Notes: generated by a model from the sequence alone, not told the origin. A stretch of DNA of 64,000 nucleotides from Acanthosepion esculentum (GCA_964036315.1 CAXIWW010000817.1:1151501-1215500), one strand, 5' to 3'; counted from the first letter of the stretch, positions 1 through 11,629 are shown. Made by a program: numbers and translations.

Positions 1-1374
1 TCCGTCTGCGTGGGACTTTTTGGCAGTGGGTGTCGTCTTCGTTGGACTTTCTGGGACTGTCTCCTGGGTGGGGGGTCGTCTACGTGGGACTTTCTGGGAC
101 TGTCTCCTGGGTGGCGGTTCGTCTGCGTGGGACTTTCTGGGACTGTCTCCTGGGTGGGGATCGTCTGCGTGGGTTTTTCTGGGAGTGGGGGTCGTCTGCG
201 TGGGAATTTCTCGGACTGTCTCCTTGGTAGGGTGTCGTCATCGTTGTCATCGTTGTCATCGTTGTCTGTTTGGGACTCTCTGGGACTGTCTCCTGGGTGG
301 GGGTCTTCTGCATGGGACTTCCTAGGACTGGGGGTCGTCTGTGTGGGACTTTCTGGGACTGGGGTTCCTCTGCGTTGGTTTTTCTGGGACTATCTCTTGT
401 GTGGGGGTTCGTCTGCGTTGGACTTTCTGGGACTGTCTCATGCGTGGGGTTCGTCTGCGTGGGACTTTCTGGGACTGGGGGTCGTCTGCGTGGGACTTTC
501 TAGGACTGTCTCCTCGGTGGGGGGTCGTCTGCGTGGGAGTTTCTGGGACTGTCTCCTGGGTGGGTGTTCGTCTGCGTGGGACTTTCTGTGACTGGGGGTC
601 GTCTGCGTGGGACTTGCTGGGACTGTCTCCTGTCTGGGGGGCGTCTGCGTTGGACTTTCTTGGATTGGGGTTCGTCTGCATGGGACTTTCTGGGACTGTG
701 TCCTGGATGGGGGGTCGTCTGCGTGGGATATCTGTGTCTGTCTCCTTGGTGGGGGGTCGTCTGCATGGGACTTTCTGGGACTGGGGGTCGTCTGCGTGGG
801 ACTTTCTGGGACTGTGGGTCGTCTGCGTGGGACTTTCTCCGACTGGGGATCGTCTGCGTGGGACTTTCTGGGACTGTCTCCTGGATGGGGGGTCGTCTGC
901 GTGGGATATCTGTGTCTGTCTCCTTGGTGGGGGGTCGTCTGCGTGGGACTTTCTCGGACTGGGGGTCGTCTTCGTGGGACTTTCTCGGACTGGGGGTCGT
1001 CTGCGTGGGACTTTCTGGGACTGGGGGTCGTCTGCGTGGGTCTTTCTGTGACTGTCTCCTGGGTGTGGGGCGTCTGCGTGGGACTTTCTGGGACTGGGGT
1101 TCGTCTGCGTGGGACTCTCTGGTACTGGCGTCCGTCTGCGTGGGACTTTTTGGCAGTGGGTGTCGTCTTCGTTGGACTTTCTGGGACTGTCTCCTGGGTG
1201 GGGGGTCGTCTACGTGGGACTTTCTGGGACTGTCTCCTGGGTGGCGGTTCGTCTGCGTGGGACTTTCTGGGACTGTCTCCTGGGTGGGGATCGTCTGCGT
1301 GGGTTTTTCTGGGAGTGGGGGTCGTCTGCGTGGGAATTTCTCGGACTGTCTCCTTGGTAGGGTGTCGTCATCGT
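1..1374 (+). repeat. Exact 244-bp duplication at 1,130-bp spacing within A1
   Basis: Positions 1-244 and 1131-1374 read identically, including rare private variants such as TTTTTGGCAGTGGGTG and GGTGGCGGTTCG. A partial third copy lies near 1975-2108. Identity over several monomers that otherwise differ from their neighbours shows a multi-monomer duplication rather than chance similarity of short units. Because the first copy starts at the window edge, its true left limit is unknown. Confidence 0.9.
237..263 (+). repeat. 9-bp microrepeat, three exact copies
   Basis: GTCATCGTT occurs three times in a row inside Sat-A. The homologous place near 1367 has only one copy followed by the normal GGGACTT, so this is a local expansion, most simply replication slippage. 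Confidence 0.9.
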
Positions 1375-4300
1375 GGGACTTCTGGGACTGGGTTCGTCTG
1401 CGTGGGACTTTCTTGGAGTGTCTCCTGGTTGGGGGGTCGTCTGCGTGGGACTTTCTGGTACTGGGGTACGTCTGCGTGGGTCATTCTGGGAATGTCTCCT
1501 CGGTGGGGGGTCGTCTGCGTGGGACTTTCTGGAACTGTGGGTCGTCTGCGTGGGACTTTCTGGAACTGTGGGCCGTCTGCGTGGGACTTTCTGGGACTGG
1601 GGGTCGTCTGCGTTGGACATTCTTGGACTGGTGGCCGTCGGTGTGGGACTTTCTGGGACTGGTGGTCGTCTGCGTGGGACTTTCTGGGACTGTCTCCTTG
1701 GTGGGGGGTCGTCTGCGTGGGACTTGCTCCTGGGTGGGGATCGTCTGCGTGGGACTTTCTTGGATTGGGGGTCGTCTACGTGGGAATTTCTGGCACTGTC
1801 TCCTTGGTAGGGTGTCGTCTGCGTGAGATATCTGTTTCTGAGGATATCTGTTTCTGTCTCCTTGGTGGGGGTTCGTTTGCATGGGAATTTCTGGGAGTGT
1901 CTCCATGGTGGGGGGTCGTCTGCGTGGGACTTTCTCGGACTGGGGGTCGTCCTCGTGGGACTTTATGGGTCTGTCTCCTGGGTGGCGGTTCGTCTGCGTG
2001 GGACTTTCTGGGACTGTCTCCTGGGTGGGGATCGTCTGCGTGGGTTTTTCTGGGAGTGGGGGTCGTCTGCGTGGGTCTTTCTGGGACTGTCTCCTTGGTA
2101 GGGTGTCGTCTGCGTGAGACTTTCTGGGACTGGGGGTCGTCTCCTTGGGACTTTCTGGGACTGGGTGTCGTCTGCGTGGGACTTTCTGGGACTGGGGGTC
2201 GTCTCCGTGGGACTTTCTGATACTGGGGGTCGTCTGCGTGGGACTTTCTGGGACTGGGGGTCGTCTGCGTGGTTCTTTCTGGGACTGTCTCCTGGGTGGG
2301 GGTTTGTCTGCGTGGGACTTTCTGGGACTGGGTTCGTCTGCGTGGGACATTCTTGGACTGGGGGCCGTCTAAGTGGGACTTTCTCCTAGTGGGGGTCGTC
2401 TGCCTGGGACTTTCTTGGACTGTCTCCTGGGTGGGTGGTCTTCTGCGTGGGACTTTCTGGGACTGTTGGTCGTCTGCGTGGGAATTTCTAGGACCCTCTC
2501 CTTGGTGGCGGGTCGTCTGCGTGAGACTTTCTGGGACAGTCTCCTGGGTGGGGATCCTCTGCGTGGGTTTTTCTTGGACTGGGGGTCGTCTGCATGGGAC
2601 TTTCTTGGACTGTCTCCTTGGTAGGGTGTCGTCTGCGTGGCACTTTCTGGGACTGGAGGTCGTCTGCGTGGGACCTTCTGGGACTGCGGGTCGTCTGCGA
2701 GGGACTTTCTGGGACTGTCTCCTTGTTGGGGGTCGTCTTCGTGGGACTTGCTGGGACTAGGGTTCGTCTGCGTGGGACTTTCTGGGACTGTCTTCGCTCT
2801 GGGTGGTCGTCTGCGTTGGACTTTCTGGGACTAGGGGGTCGTCTGCGTGGGACTTTCTGGGACTGTGGGTCGTCTGCGTGGGACTTTCTGGGACTGTCTC
2901 CTGGGTGGGGGGTTGTCTGCCTGGGACTTTCTGGGACTGGGGGTCGTCTGCGTGGGACTTACTATTACTGGGGGTCGTCTGCTTGGGAATTTCTGGGACT
3001 GTCTCCTTGGTAGGGTGTCGTCTGCGTGAGACTTTCTGGGACTGGGGTTCGTCTTCTTGGGACAATCTGGGACTGGGTGTCGTCTGCGTGGGACTTTCTG
3101 GGACTGGGGATCGTATGCGTGGGACTTTCTGGTACTGGGGTCGTCTGCGTGGGACTTTCTGGGACTGGGGGTCGTCTGCGTGGGACATTCTTGGACTGGG
3201 GGCCGTCTACGTGGGACTTTCTCCTAGTGGGGGTCGTCTGCGTGGGACTTTCTTGGACTGTCTCCTGGGTGGGGGGTCTTCTGCGTGGGACTTTCTGGGA
3301 CTGTTGGTCGTCTGCGTGGGCATTTCTTGGACCCTCTCCTGGGTGGCGGGTCGTCTGCGTGGGACTTTCTGGGACAGTCCCCTGGGTGCGGTCCTCTGCG
3401 TGGGATTTTCTGGGACTGGGGGTCGTCTGCGTGGGACTTGCTGGGACTGTCTCCTGTCTTGGGGTCGTCTGCGTGGGACTTTCCGTGACTGAGGGTCGTC
3501 TGCGTGGGATATCTGGGTCTGTCTCCTGGGTGGGGGGTCTTCTGCATGGGAGTTTCTGGGACTGGGTGTCGTCTACGTGGGACTTTCTGGGATTGTCTCC
3601 TGGGTGTTGGGTCGTATGCGTGGGACTTTCTGGGACTGGGGGTCGTCTGCGTGGGTCTTTCTGGGACTCTCTCCTGGGTGGGGGGTCGTCATCGTGGGAG
3701 TTTCTGGGACTGTGGGCGGTCTGCGTGAGACTTTCTGGGACTGGGTGTCGTCTGCGTGGGACTTTCTGGGACGGGAGGTAGTCTGCGTGGGGCTTTCTTG
3801 GAATGTCACCTGGGTGGGGTGTTCGTCTGCGTGGGACTTGCTGGGACTGGGGGTCGTCTGCGTGGGACTTTCTGGGACTGTCTCCTGTCTGGGGGGTCGT
3901 CTTCGTGGGACTTTCTGGGATTAGGGCGTCGTCTGCGGGGGACTTTCTGGGACTGGGGGTCGTCAGCGTGGGACATTCTGTGACTGGGGGTCGTCTACGT
4001 TGGACTTTCTCCTGGATGGGCGGTCTTTTGCGTGGGACTTTCTGGGACAGTCTCCTTGGTGGGTGTTCATCTGCGTGGGATTTTCTGGGACTGGCGGTCG
4101 TCTGCGTGGGACTTGCTGGGAATGTCTCCTGTCTGGGGGTCGTCTGCGTGGGACTTTCTTTGACTGGGGGTAGTCTGCGAGGGATATCTGGGTCTGTCTC
4201 CTGGGTGGGGGGGTCGTCTGCATGGGAGTTTCTGTGGACTGGGTGTCGTCTGCGTGGGACTTTCTGGGATTGTCTCCTAGGTGTGGGGTCGTCTGTGTGG

Positions 4301-4481
4301 GACTTTCTGGGACAGGGGGTCGGCTGCGTGGGTCTTTCTGGGACTCTCTCCTGGGTGGGGGGTCGTCTGCGTGGGAGTTTCTGGGACTGGAGGTCGTCTG
4401 CGTTGGACTTTCGGGAACTGGGGGTCGTCTGCGTGGCACTTTCTGGGACTGGAGGTAGTCAGCGTGGGACTTTCTGGGACT

Positions 4482-5349
4482 GTCACCTGGGTGGGGTGGT
4501 CGTCTGCGTGGGACTTACTGGGCTGGGGGTCGTCAGCGTGGGACTTTCTGGGACTGTCACCTGGGTGGGGTGGTCGTCTTCGTGGGACTTTCTGGGACTA
4601 GGGGGTCGTCTGCGTGGGACATTCTGGGACTGGGTGTCGTCAGCGTGGGACATTCTGGGACTGGGTGTCGTCTACGTTGGACATTCTGGGACTGTCTCCT
4701 GGGTGAGGGGTCGTCTGCTTTGGACTTTGTGGGACTGGGGGTCGTCTGCGTGGGACTTTCTGGGACTAGGGGTCATCTGCGTGGGACTTTCTGGGACTGA
4801 CTCCTTGGTGGGGGGTCGTCTGCGTGGGACTTTATTGGACTGGGTGTTTTCTGCGTGGGACATTCTGGGACTGTCTCCTGGGTGGGGGGTTGTCTGTTTG
4901 GGACTTTCTGGGACTGTCACCTGGGTGGGGTGGTCGTCTGCGTGGGACTTACTGGGCTGGGGGTCGTCAGCGTGGGACTTTCTGGGACTGTCACCTGGGT
5001 GGGGTGGTCGTATTCGTGAGACTTTCTGGGACTAGGGGGTCGTCTGCGGGGGACATTCTGGGACTGGGGGTCGTCAGCCTGGGACATTCTGGGACTGGGT
5101 GTCGTCTACGTGGGACATTCTGGGACTGTCTCCTGGGTGGGGGGTCGTCTGCTTTGGACTTTGTGGGACTGGGGGTCGTCTGCGTGGGACTTTCTGGGAC
5201 TAGGGGTCATCTGCGTGGGACTTTCTGGGACTGACTCCTGGGTGGGGGGTCGTCTGCGTGGGACTTTATTGGACTGGGTGTCTTCTGCGTGGGACATTCT
5301 GGGACTGTCTCCTGGGTGGGGGGTTGTCTGTTTGGGACTCTCTGGGACT
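4482..5349 (+). repeat. 434-bp tandem duplication in A1
   Basis: Two adjacent copies, 4482-4915 and 4916-5349, each begin at GTCACCTGGGTGGGGTGGTC and then share the rare variants GACTTACTGGGCTGGGGG and GCTTTGGACTTTGTGGGACT in the same order. Small differences separate the copies, for example CTCCTTGG against CTCCTGGG. This is a local higher-order duplication of Sat-A. Confidence 0.85.
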
Positions 5350-5386
5350 GTCTCCTGGGTGGGGGTCGTCTGCGTGGGACTTTCTG

Positions 5387-6155
5387 GGACTGTCTCCTGG
5401 GTGGGGGTCTTCTGCATGGGACTTCCTAGGACTGGGGGTCGTCTGTGTGGGACTTTCTGGGACTGGGGTTCCTCTGCGTTGGTTTTTCTGGGACTCTCTC
5501 TTGTGTGGGGGTTCGTCTGCGTTGGACTTTCTGGGACTGTCTCAGGCGTGGGGGGGTCGTCTTCGTGGGACTTTCTGGGACAGTCCCCTAGGTGGGGGTC
5601 GTCTGAATGAGACTTCCTGGGACTGTCTCCTGTGTGGGGGTCGTCTGCGTGGGACTTTCTGGTACTGGGGGTCGTCTGCGTGGGACTTTCTAGGACTGTC
5701 TCCTCGGTGGGGGGTCGTCTGCGTGGGAGTTTCTGGGACTGTCTCCTGGGTGGGTGTTCGTCTGCGTGGGACTTTCTGTGACTGGGGGTCGTCTGCGTGG
5801 GACTTGCTGGGACTGTCTCCTGTCTGGGGGTCGTCTGCGTGGGACTTTCTTGGATTGGGGTTCGTCTGCATGGGACTTTCTGGGACTGTCTCCTGGATGG
5901 GGGGTCGTCTGCGTGGGATATCTGTGTCTGTCTCCTTGGTGGGGGGTCGTCTGCATGGGACTTTCTGGGACTGGGGGTCGTCTGCGTGGGACTTTCTGGG
6001 ACTGTGGGTCGTCTGCGTGGGACTTTCTCGGACTGGGGGTCGTCTGCGTGGGACTTTCTGGTACTGAGGGTCGTCTGCGTGGGTCTTTCTGTGACTGTCT
6101 CCTGGGTGTGGGTCGTCTGCGTGGGACTTTCTGGTACTGGGGTCCGTCTGCGTGG
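5387..6155 (+). repeat. Second copy of the 283-1131 Sat-A segment
   Basis: The variant string starting with TCTTCTGCATGGGACTTCCT at 5408 repeats that at 304 (offset 5,104 bp). After an extra stretch of about 86 bp the match resumes at offset about 5,190, through GGATATCTGTGTCTGTCTCC and the CTTTCTGTGACTGTCTCCTG segment. The copy lacks about 180 bp present near 830-1000. A related short segment also occurs at 27467-27560 in block A2. This indicates exchange between separate Sat-A blocks. Confidence 0.8.
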
Positions 6156-9052
6156 GAATTTCTGGGACTGTCTCCTGGGTGGGGGATCGTGTGCGTGGGT
6201 TTTTCTGGGACTGGGGGTCGTCTGCGTGGGACTTTCTGGGACTGGGAGCCGTCTGCGTTGGACTTTCTGGGACTGTCTCGTATTCGGCTTGTAGCTGTCT
6301 GAGATTGCTTGTAAGGCAGTTTTGAAAAAAAGAGACAGGAGATGTCGTTTTGTAGCAGCCTGAGATTGCTTTGAAGGCAGTTTTCACAAAAGAGCCAAGA
6401 GACGTCGGCTCGTAGACGCCTGGGATTGCTTGTAATTCAATTTGCACAAAAGAGCCAGGAGAATTCGGCTTGCAGGAGCCTGAGATTGCTTGTAAGGCAG
6501 TTGTCAAAAAAGAGACAAAAGATGTCGATTTGTAGCGGCCTGAGATTGCTTGTAAGGCAGTTGTCACCAAAGCGCATGGAGAATTCGGCTTTCAGCAGCC
6601 TGAGATTTCTTGTAAGGGAGTTTCCACAAAAGAGCCATGAGAAATCGGCTCGTCGCCGCCTGGGATTTCTTGTAAGGCAATTCGCACAAAAAGCCAGGAG
6701 AATTCATAAAGCTGCAGCCAGAGAATGCTTGTAAGTCAGATGCCATAGATGAGCCAGGAGAAATCGCTTCGTAGCAGCCTGGGATTGCTTGTAAGACAAT
6801 TATAACAAAAAGTCAGGAGAATTGGACTAGCGGCAGCCTGAGATTGCTTGTAAGGGAGTTGTCACAAAAGAGCCAGGATATGTCGATTTATAGCGGCCTG
6901 AGATTCCTTGTAAAGCAGTTTCACAAAAGAGCCAGGCGTATTCGGCTTGTAGCAGGCTGAGATTGCTTGTAAGGCAGTTTTAAGAAAAAGAGACTGTAGA
7001 TGTCGTTTTGTAGCAGTGTGAGATTGCTGTTAAGGGAGTTGCCACAAATGAGCCAGGAGAATTGGGTTTGCTGCAGCCTGAGATTGCTTGCAAGGCAGTT
7101 CCCACAAAAGAGCCAGGAGAAATCGGCACGTAGCCACCTGGGATTGCTTTAAGGCAGTTGGCACAAAAAGTCAGGAGAATTGTGCTGGGGTCAGCCTGAG
7201 ATTGCTTGCAAGACAGTTGTCACAAAAGAGACAGGAGATGTCGATTTGTAGTGGCCTGAGATATCTTGCAAGGCAGTCTCACAAACGAGCCAGGCGTATT
7301 CGGCTTGTAGCGGACTGAGATTGCTTGTAAGGCAGTTTCAGTATATAGAGCCAAGAGAAGTTTGCTCGTAGCAGCCTGACATTGCTTGTAAGGCAGTTGT
7401 CACGAAAGCGCCAGGAGAATTTGGCTTTTAGCAGCCTGAGATTTCTTGTAAGGCTGTTGCCACAAAAAAGCAAGGAGAAATCGGCTCGTAGACGCCTGGG
7501 ATTGCTTGTAAGGTAATTCGCACAAAAAGCCAGGAGAATTCATATTGCTGAAGCCTGAGAATGCTTGTAAGACAGATGCCAGAAATGAGCCAGGGGAAAT
7601 CGGTTCGTAGCAGCCTGGGAATGCTTGTAAGACAATTATAACAAAAAGTCAGGAGAATTGGACTAGCGGCAGCCTGAGATTGCTTGTAAGGCAGTTGTCA
7701 CAATAGAGCCAGGAGAATTCGTCTTCTAGCAGCCTGAGATTGCTTGTAAGGCAGTTACTAAAAAAGAACCAGGAGAAATCGGCACGTAGCCGCCTGGGAT
7801 TGCTTTTAAGGCAATTGGCACAAAAAGTCAGGAGAATTGTGCTGGCGGCAGTCTGAGATTGCTTGTAAGGCAGTTGTCACAAAAGAGATAGGATATGTCG
7901 ATTTGTAGCGGCCTGATATTACTTGTAAGGCAGTTTTCACAAAAGTGCCAAGAGAAGTCGGCTCGTATCAGCCTGACATTTCTTGTAAGGCTGTTGCCAC
8001 AAAAGGGCCAGGAGAAATCGGCTCGTAGCCGCCTTGGAGTGCTTGTAAGGCAATTCGCACAAAAAGCCAGGAGAATTCATATTGCTGCAGCCTGAGAATG
8101 CTTGTAAGGCAGATGCCAAAAATAAGCCAGGAGAAATCGCTTCGTAGCAGCCTGGGATTGCTTGTAAGGCAATTTCGCACAAAAAGTCAGGAGAATTGGA
8201 CTAGCGGCAGCCTGAGATTGCTTGTAAGGCAGTTGTCACAAAAGAGCCATTATATGTAGATTTGTAGCGTCCTGAGATTGCTTGTAAAGCAGTTTCACAA
8301 AAGAGCCAGGCGTATTCGGCTTGTAACAGGCTGAGATTGCTTGTAAGGCAGTTTTCAAAAAAAGAGACAGGAGAATTCGGCTTGTAGAAGCCTGAGATTG
8401 CTTGTAAGGCAGATACCACAAAAGAGCCAGGAGAAATCGGCACGTGGCCGCCTGGGATTGCTTTTAAAGCAATTGGCACAAAAAGTCAGGAGAATATTGC
8501 TGGATCCAGCCTGAGATTGCTTGTAAGGCAGTTATCACAAACGAGCCAGAAGATGTCGATTTTTAGCGGCCTCAGTTTGATTGCAAGGCAGTTTCACAAA
8601 AAAGCCAGGCGTATTCGGCTTGTAGCAGGCTGAGATTGCTTGTAAGGCAGTTTTCACAAAAGTGACAAGAGATGTGGGTTTGTAGCAGCCTGAGATTGCT
8701 TGAAAGGCAGTTTTCACAAAAGAGCTAATAGAAGTCGGCTCGTAGCAGTCTCACATTGCTTGTAAGGCAGTTTTCACAAAAGAGCCAGGAGAATTCGGCT
8801 TGTTGCAGACTGAGATTGCTTGTAAGGCATTTGCTGCAAAGGAGCCAGGAGAAATCGTCTCGTAGCCGCCTGGGATGACTTGTAAGACAATTGGCACAAA
8901 AAGCCAGGAGAATTGGGCTTATAGCAGCCTGAGAATGCTTGTAAGGCAGATGCCACAAATGAGCCACGAGGAATCGGCACGTAGCAGCCTGTAAGGCAAT
9001 TGGCACAAAAAGTCAGGAGAATTGGACTAGTGGCAGCCTGAGATTGCTTGTA

Positions 9053-9230
9053 ATCCCAGGCTGTTACGAGCCGATTTCTCCTGGCTCAATTGTGGCTTAT
9101 GCCTTACAAGCATTCTCAGTCTGCTACAAGCCAAATTCTCCTCGCTTTGTGTGCCAATTGCTTGTAAGGCTATGAGCCGACTTCTTTTGGCTCTTTTGTG
9201 AAAACGGCCTTACACGAAATCTCAGCCTGA
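9053..9230 (-). repeat. Inverted Sat-B monomers inside B1
   Basis: Within a plus-oriented array, about three monomers read in reverse: CCCAGGCTGTTACGAGCCGA near 9056, then CTTACAAGCATTCTCAGTCT and ACGAAATCTCAGCCTGATGC. The array returns to plus at GATGCCACAAATGAGCCAGG near 9229. Monomers flanking the patch are shortened (for example near 9300-9340). This looks like a small inversion with loss at the edges. Confidence 0.85.
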
Positions 9231-10029
9231 TGCCACAAATGAGCCAGGAGAAATCGGCTCGTAGCAGCCTGCCATGCTTGAAAGGAAGTTGCCACAAAAG
9301 AGCCAGGAGAAATCGGGTCGTAGCTTCTAAGGCAATTGGCAAAAAAAAGAGAATTGGGATTGCTGCATCCTGAGATTGCTTGTAAAGCAGTTACCAGAAA
9401 AGCCCAGGAGTAATCGGCACATAGACGCCTGGGATTGCTTTTAAAGCAATTCGCACAAAATGGCAGGAGAATTGTGCTGACGGCAGCCTGTGATTGCTTG
9501 TAATGCAGTTGTCACAATAGAGCCAGGCGTATTCGGCCTTAGCAGCGTGAGATTGCTTGTAAGGCAATTCGCATAGAAAGCCAGGAGAATTCATATTGCT
9601 GCAGCTTGAGATTACTTGTAACGCAGGTGTCACAAAAGAGCAAGGAAAATTCGGCTTGTAGTAGCCGGAGAATTCTTGTAAGGCAGTTGCCAGAAAAGAC
9701 CCAGGAGAAATTGGCTCGTAGCAGCCTGTGATTGCTTGTAAGGCAGTTTCACAAAAGAGACAGGCGAATTCGGCTTGTAGCTGCCTGAGATTTCTTGAAA
9801 GGCAGTTGTAATAAAAGAGCCAGGAGAAATCGGCTCTTAGCCCCCCTGGGATTGCTTGTAAGGCAATTGGCACAAAAAGTCAGGAGAAGTGGGATTGCTG
9901 CAGCCTGAGATTGCTTTTCAGGCAGTTGTCACAATAGAGCCAAAATAATTCGGCTTGTAGCAGCTTCAGATTGCTTGTAAGGCAGTTACCACAAAACAGC
10001 CAGGAGAAATCGTCACGTAGCCGCCTGGG

Positions 10030-11108
10030 ATTGCTTTTTTAAGGCAACTGGAACAAAAAGTAATTGCTCCTAGAGGCAGCCTGATATTGGTTGTAAGACA
10101 GTTCGCACAAAAGAGACAGTAGATGTCGATTTGTAGCGGCCTGAGATTGCTTGCAAGGCAGTTTCACAAAAGAGACAGGCGTATTCATCTTGTTACAGGC
10201 TGAGATTGCTTGTAAGGCAGTTTTCACAAAAGAGACAGGAGATGTGGGTTTGTAGCAGCCTGAGATTGCTTGTAAGGCAGTTTTCACAAAAGAGCCATGA
10301 CAAGTCGGCTCGTAGCATCCTGATTTTGCTTGTAAGGCAGTTGTCTCAAGAGAGCCAGGAGAATTAGGCTTGTAGCAGCCTGAGATTGCTTGTAAGACAG
10401 TTGCCACAAAAGAGTCAGGAGAAATCGGCTCGTATGTGCCTGGGATTGCTTGTAAGCCAATTGGCACAAAAAGCCAAAAGAGTTGGGGTTGCTGCAGCCT
10501 GAGATGTCTTGTAAGGCAGTTTTCACAAACGAACCAAGAAAAGTCGGCTCGTAGCAGCATGAAATTGCTTGTAAGGCAGTTGCCAAAAAAGAGCCAGGAG
10601 AAATCGGCTTGTAGCAGCCTGGAGTTTGCTTGTAAGCCACTTGTCATAGAAGAGCCAGGCGTAGTCGACCCGTAGCATCCTGAGATTGCTTGTAAGGCAG
10701 TTCTCACAAAAGACCCAGGAGAATTCGTCTTGTAGAGGCCTGAGATTGCTTGTAAGGCAGTTGCCACAAAAGAGCCAGGTGAAATACGCTCGTAGCAGCC
10801 TGGGATTACTTGTAAGGCAATTGGCAAAAAAAGCCAGGAGAATTGGGCTTGCTGCAGCCTGAGATTGCTTGTAAGGCAGTTGCCACAAAAGAGAAAGGCG
10901 TAGTCAGCTTGTAGTAGTCTGAGATTTCTTGTAAGGCAGTTGTCACGAAAGAGCCAGGAGATCGATTTGTTGCAGCCGTTGATTGCTTGTAAGGCATTCG
11001 TCATAGAAGATCCAGGCGTAGTCAGCTCGTAGCAGCCTGAGATTGCTTGGAAGTAAGTTGGCACAAAAGAGGCCGGAGAAATCGGCTTGTAGCAGCCTGA
11101 GATCCTTT
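10030..11108 (+). repeat. Sat-B segment duplicated at 22.9-24.2 kb
   Basis: The right end of B1 shares its order of private variants with 23330-24178, and partly with a second copy at 22916-23240. Shared markers include GGGATTGCTTTTTTAAGGCA, GGCGTAGTCAGCTTGTAGTA and GAGATCGATTTGTTGC. In B1 the match breaks off at GAGATCCTTTG, where Sat-C begins. At 24178 the same sequence continues as Sat-B. The long minus-strand reading frame across 10039-11064 starts with GTG and is composed only of 20-residue periods. Confidence 0.85.
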
Positions 11109-11629
11109 GAAAATTTCCGCAAATGAGCTAATAAGGGTCCCCATACCGTTGAATTGCGACTAGATTCTAATCAAGGTGTCGAAAAAACTTTTGTAATTAT
11201 GAATAAGGCATGATATTCCCGAAAATTGGACAGCAATATTTTGTGGATTCTATAAAAAGGAAAAATTCGAAATGCAGTCTTATTGTGCAAACTGGAATTA
11301 GGACGCTGTAAATTGTCAGACGACATACCGCGCACATGGTGAAAGCTGTCCTTTTTACTATCTGACCAAATGAAAAATCCATGTAAACATAGACAAATCA
11401 AATAATTGCACACAATTTGATACGCATTTTGAAAATATTTCTTTTACTGGAAAAAGTAATAAACAAGTGAAATATGACTGATTTCCCAGTTTAGGGCCGC
11501 ATGACAATTTCCGCAAATTAATTTAACACAAGTCCACATACCGTTGAATTTCGACTCGACTCTAATCAAGGTGTCGAAAAAACTTTCGTAATTATGGATA
11601 AGGTAAGAAATTCCCGACAATTGGACATC
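11109..11629 (+). repeat. Sat-C, block C1 (about 1.3 units)
   Basis: AT-rich sequence with two copies of the GGTGTCGAAAAAACTT anchor at 11175 and 11570, 395 bp apart. The left edge enters the unit at AAATTTCCGCAAATGAGCTA, sharing TG with the Sat-B end. The right edge leaves at AATTGGACATCA and joins Sat-D through a shared CA. No coding gene is recognised. A minus-strand 80-residue frame (11171-11413) recurs in other Sat-C units but starts with GTG here. Confidence 0.9.

Larger units (their letters stand above)
1..6279 (+). repeat. Sat-A minisatellite array, block A1
   Basis: Head-to-tail array of a GT-rich unit anchored on GTCGTCTGCGTGGGACTTTC. Two unit lengths alternate irregularly: a 31-bp form, and a 43-bp form carrying a 12-bp insert (TCTCCTGGGTGG) after the second GGGACTG. 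A minor variant has GGGATATCTG in place of GGGACTTTCTGGG (near 725, 905, 3507, 4180, 5923). The consensus contains no stop triplet on either strand, so long reading frames appear in every frame; most begin at the GTG of GCGTGGGAC rather than ATG. The + strand carries runs of three to six G throughout. The array continues beyond the left edge of the window and ends at about 6279, joined directly to Sat-B. I see no gene in it. Confidence 0.95.
6280..11108 (+). repeat. Sat-B ~60-bp satellite array, block B1
   Basis: About 80 head-to-tail monomers of about 60 bp anchored on CCTGAGATTGCTTGTAAGGC. Monomers fall into recognisable variants that recur in a similar order: a GATGTCGTTTTGTAG type, a GAAGTCGGCTCGTAG type, a GAATTCGGCTTGTAG type, a short GAATTCATATTGCTG type and a GGACTAGCGGCAG type. 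The GAATTCATATTGCTG marker recurs near 6702, 7539, 8073 and 9587, so the higher-order spacing is irregular. Sixty is divisible by three, so the minus strand shows reading frames with a 20-residue period; these are repeat by-products. The left junction to Sat-A is at 6279/6280 and the right junction to Sat-C at about 11108. Confidence 0.95.

Noticed and set aside
607..2220. Long plus-strand frame of 537 codons and many similar ones in Sat-A
   Set aside because: It is built only of the 31/43-bp unit, starts at GTG, and overlaps equally open frames on both strands because the consensus has no stop triplet. No domain, splice structure or codon signal is seen.
10039..11064. Minus-strand frame of 341 codons with a 20-residue period in Sat-B, suggestive of a repeat protein
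   Set aside because: The 60-bp monomer length keeps one frame open by arithmetic. The start is GTG, neighbouring monomers carry frame shifts, and the frame breaks and resumes with the array.
6280..11108. CRISPR array
   Set aside because: Repeat size and regularity look superficially similar, but the whole 60-bp unit is repeated, there are no unique spacers and there are no cas genes.
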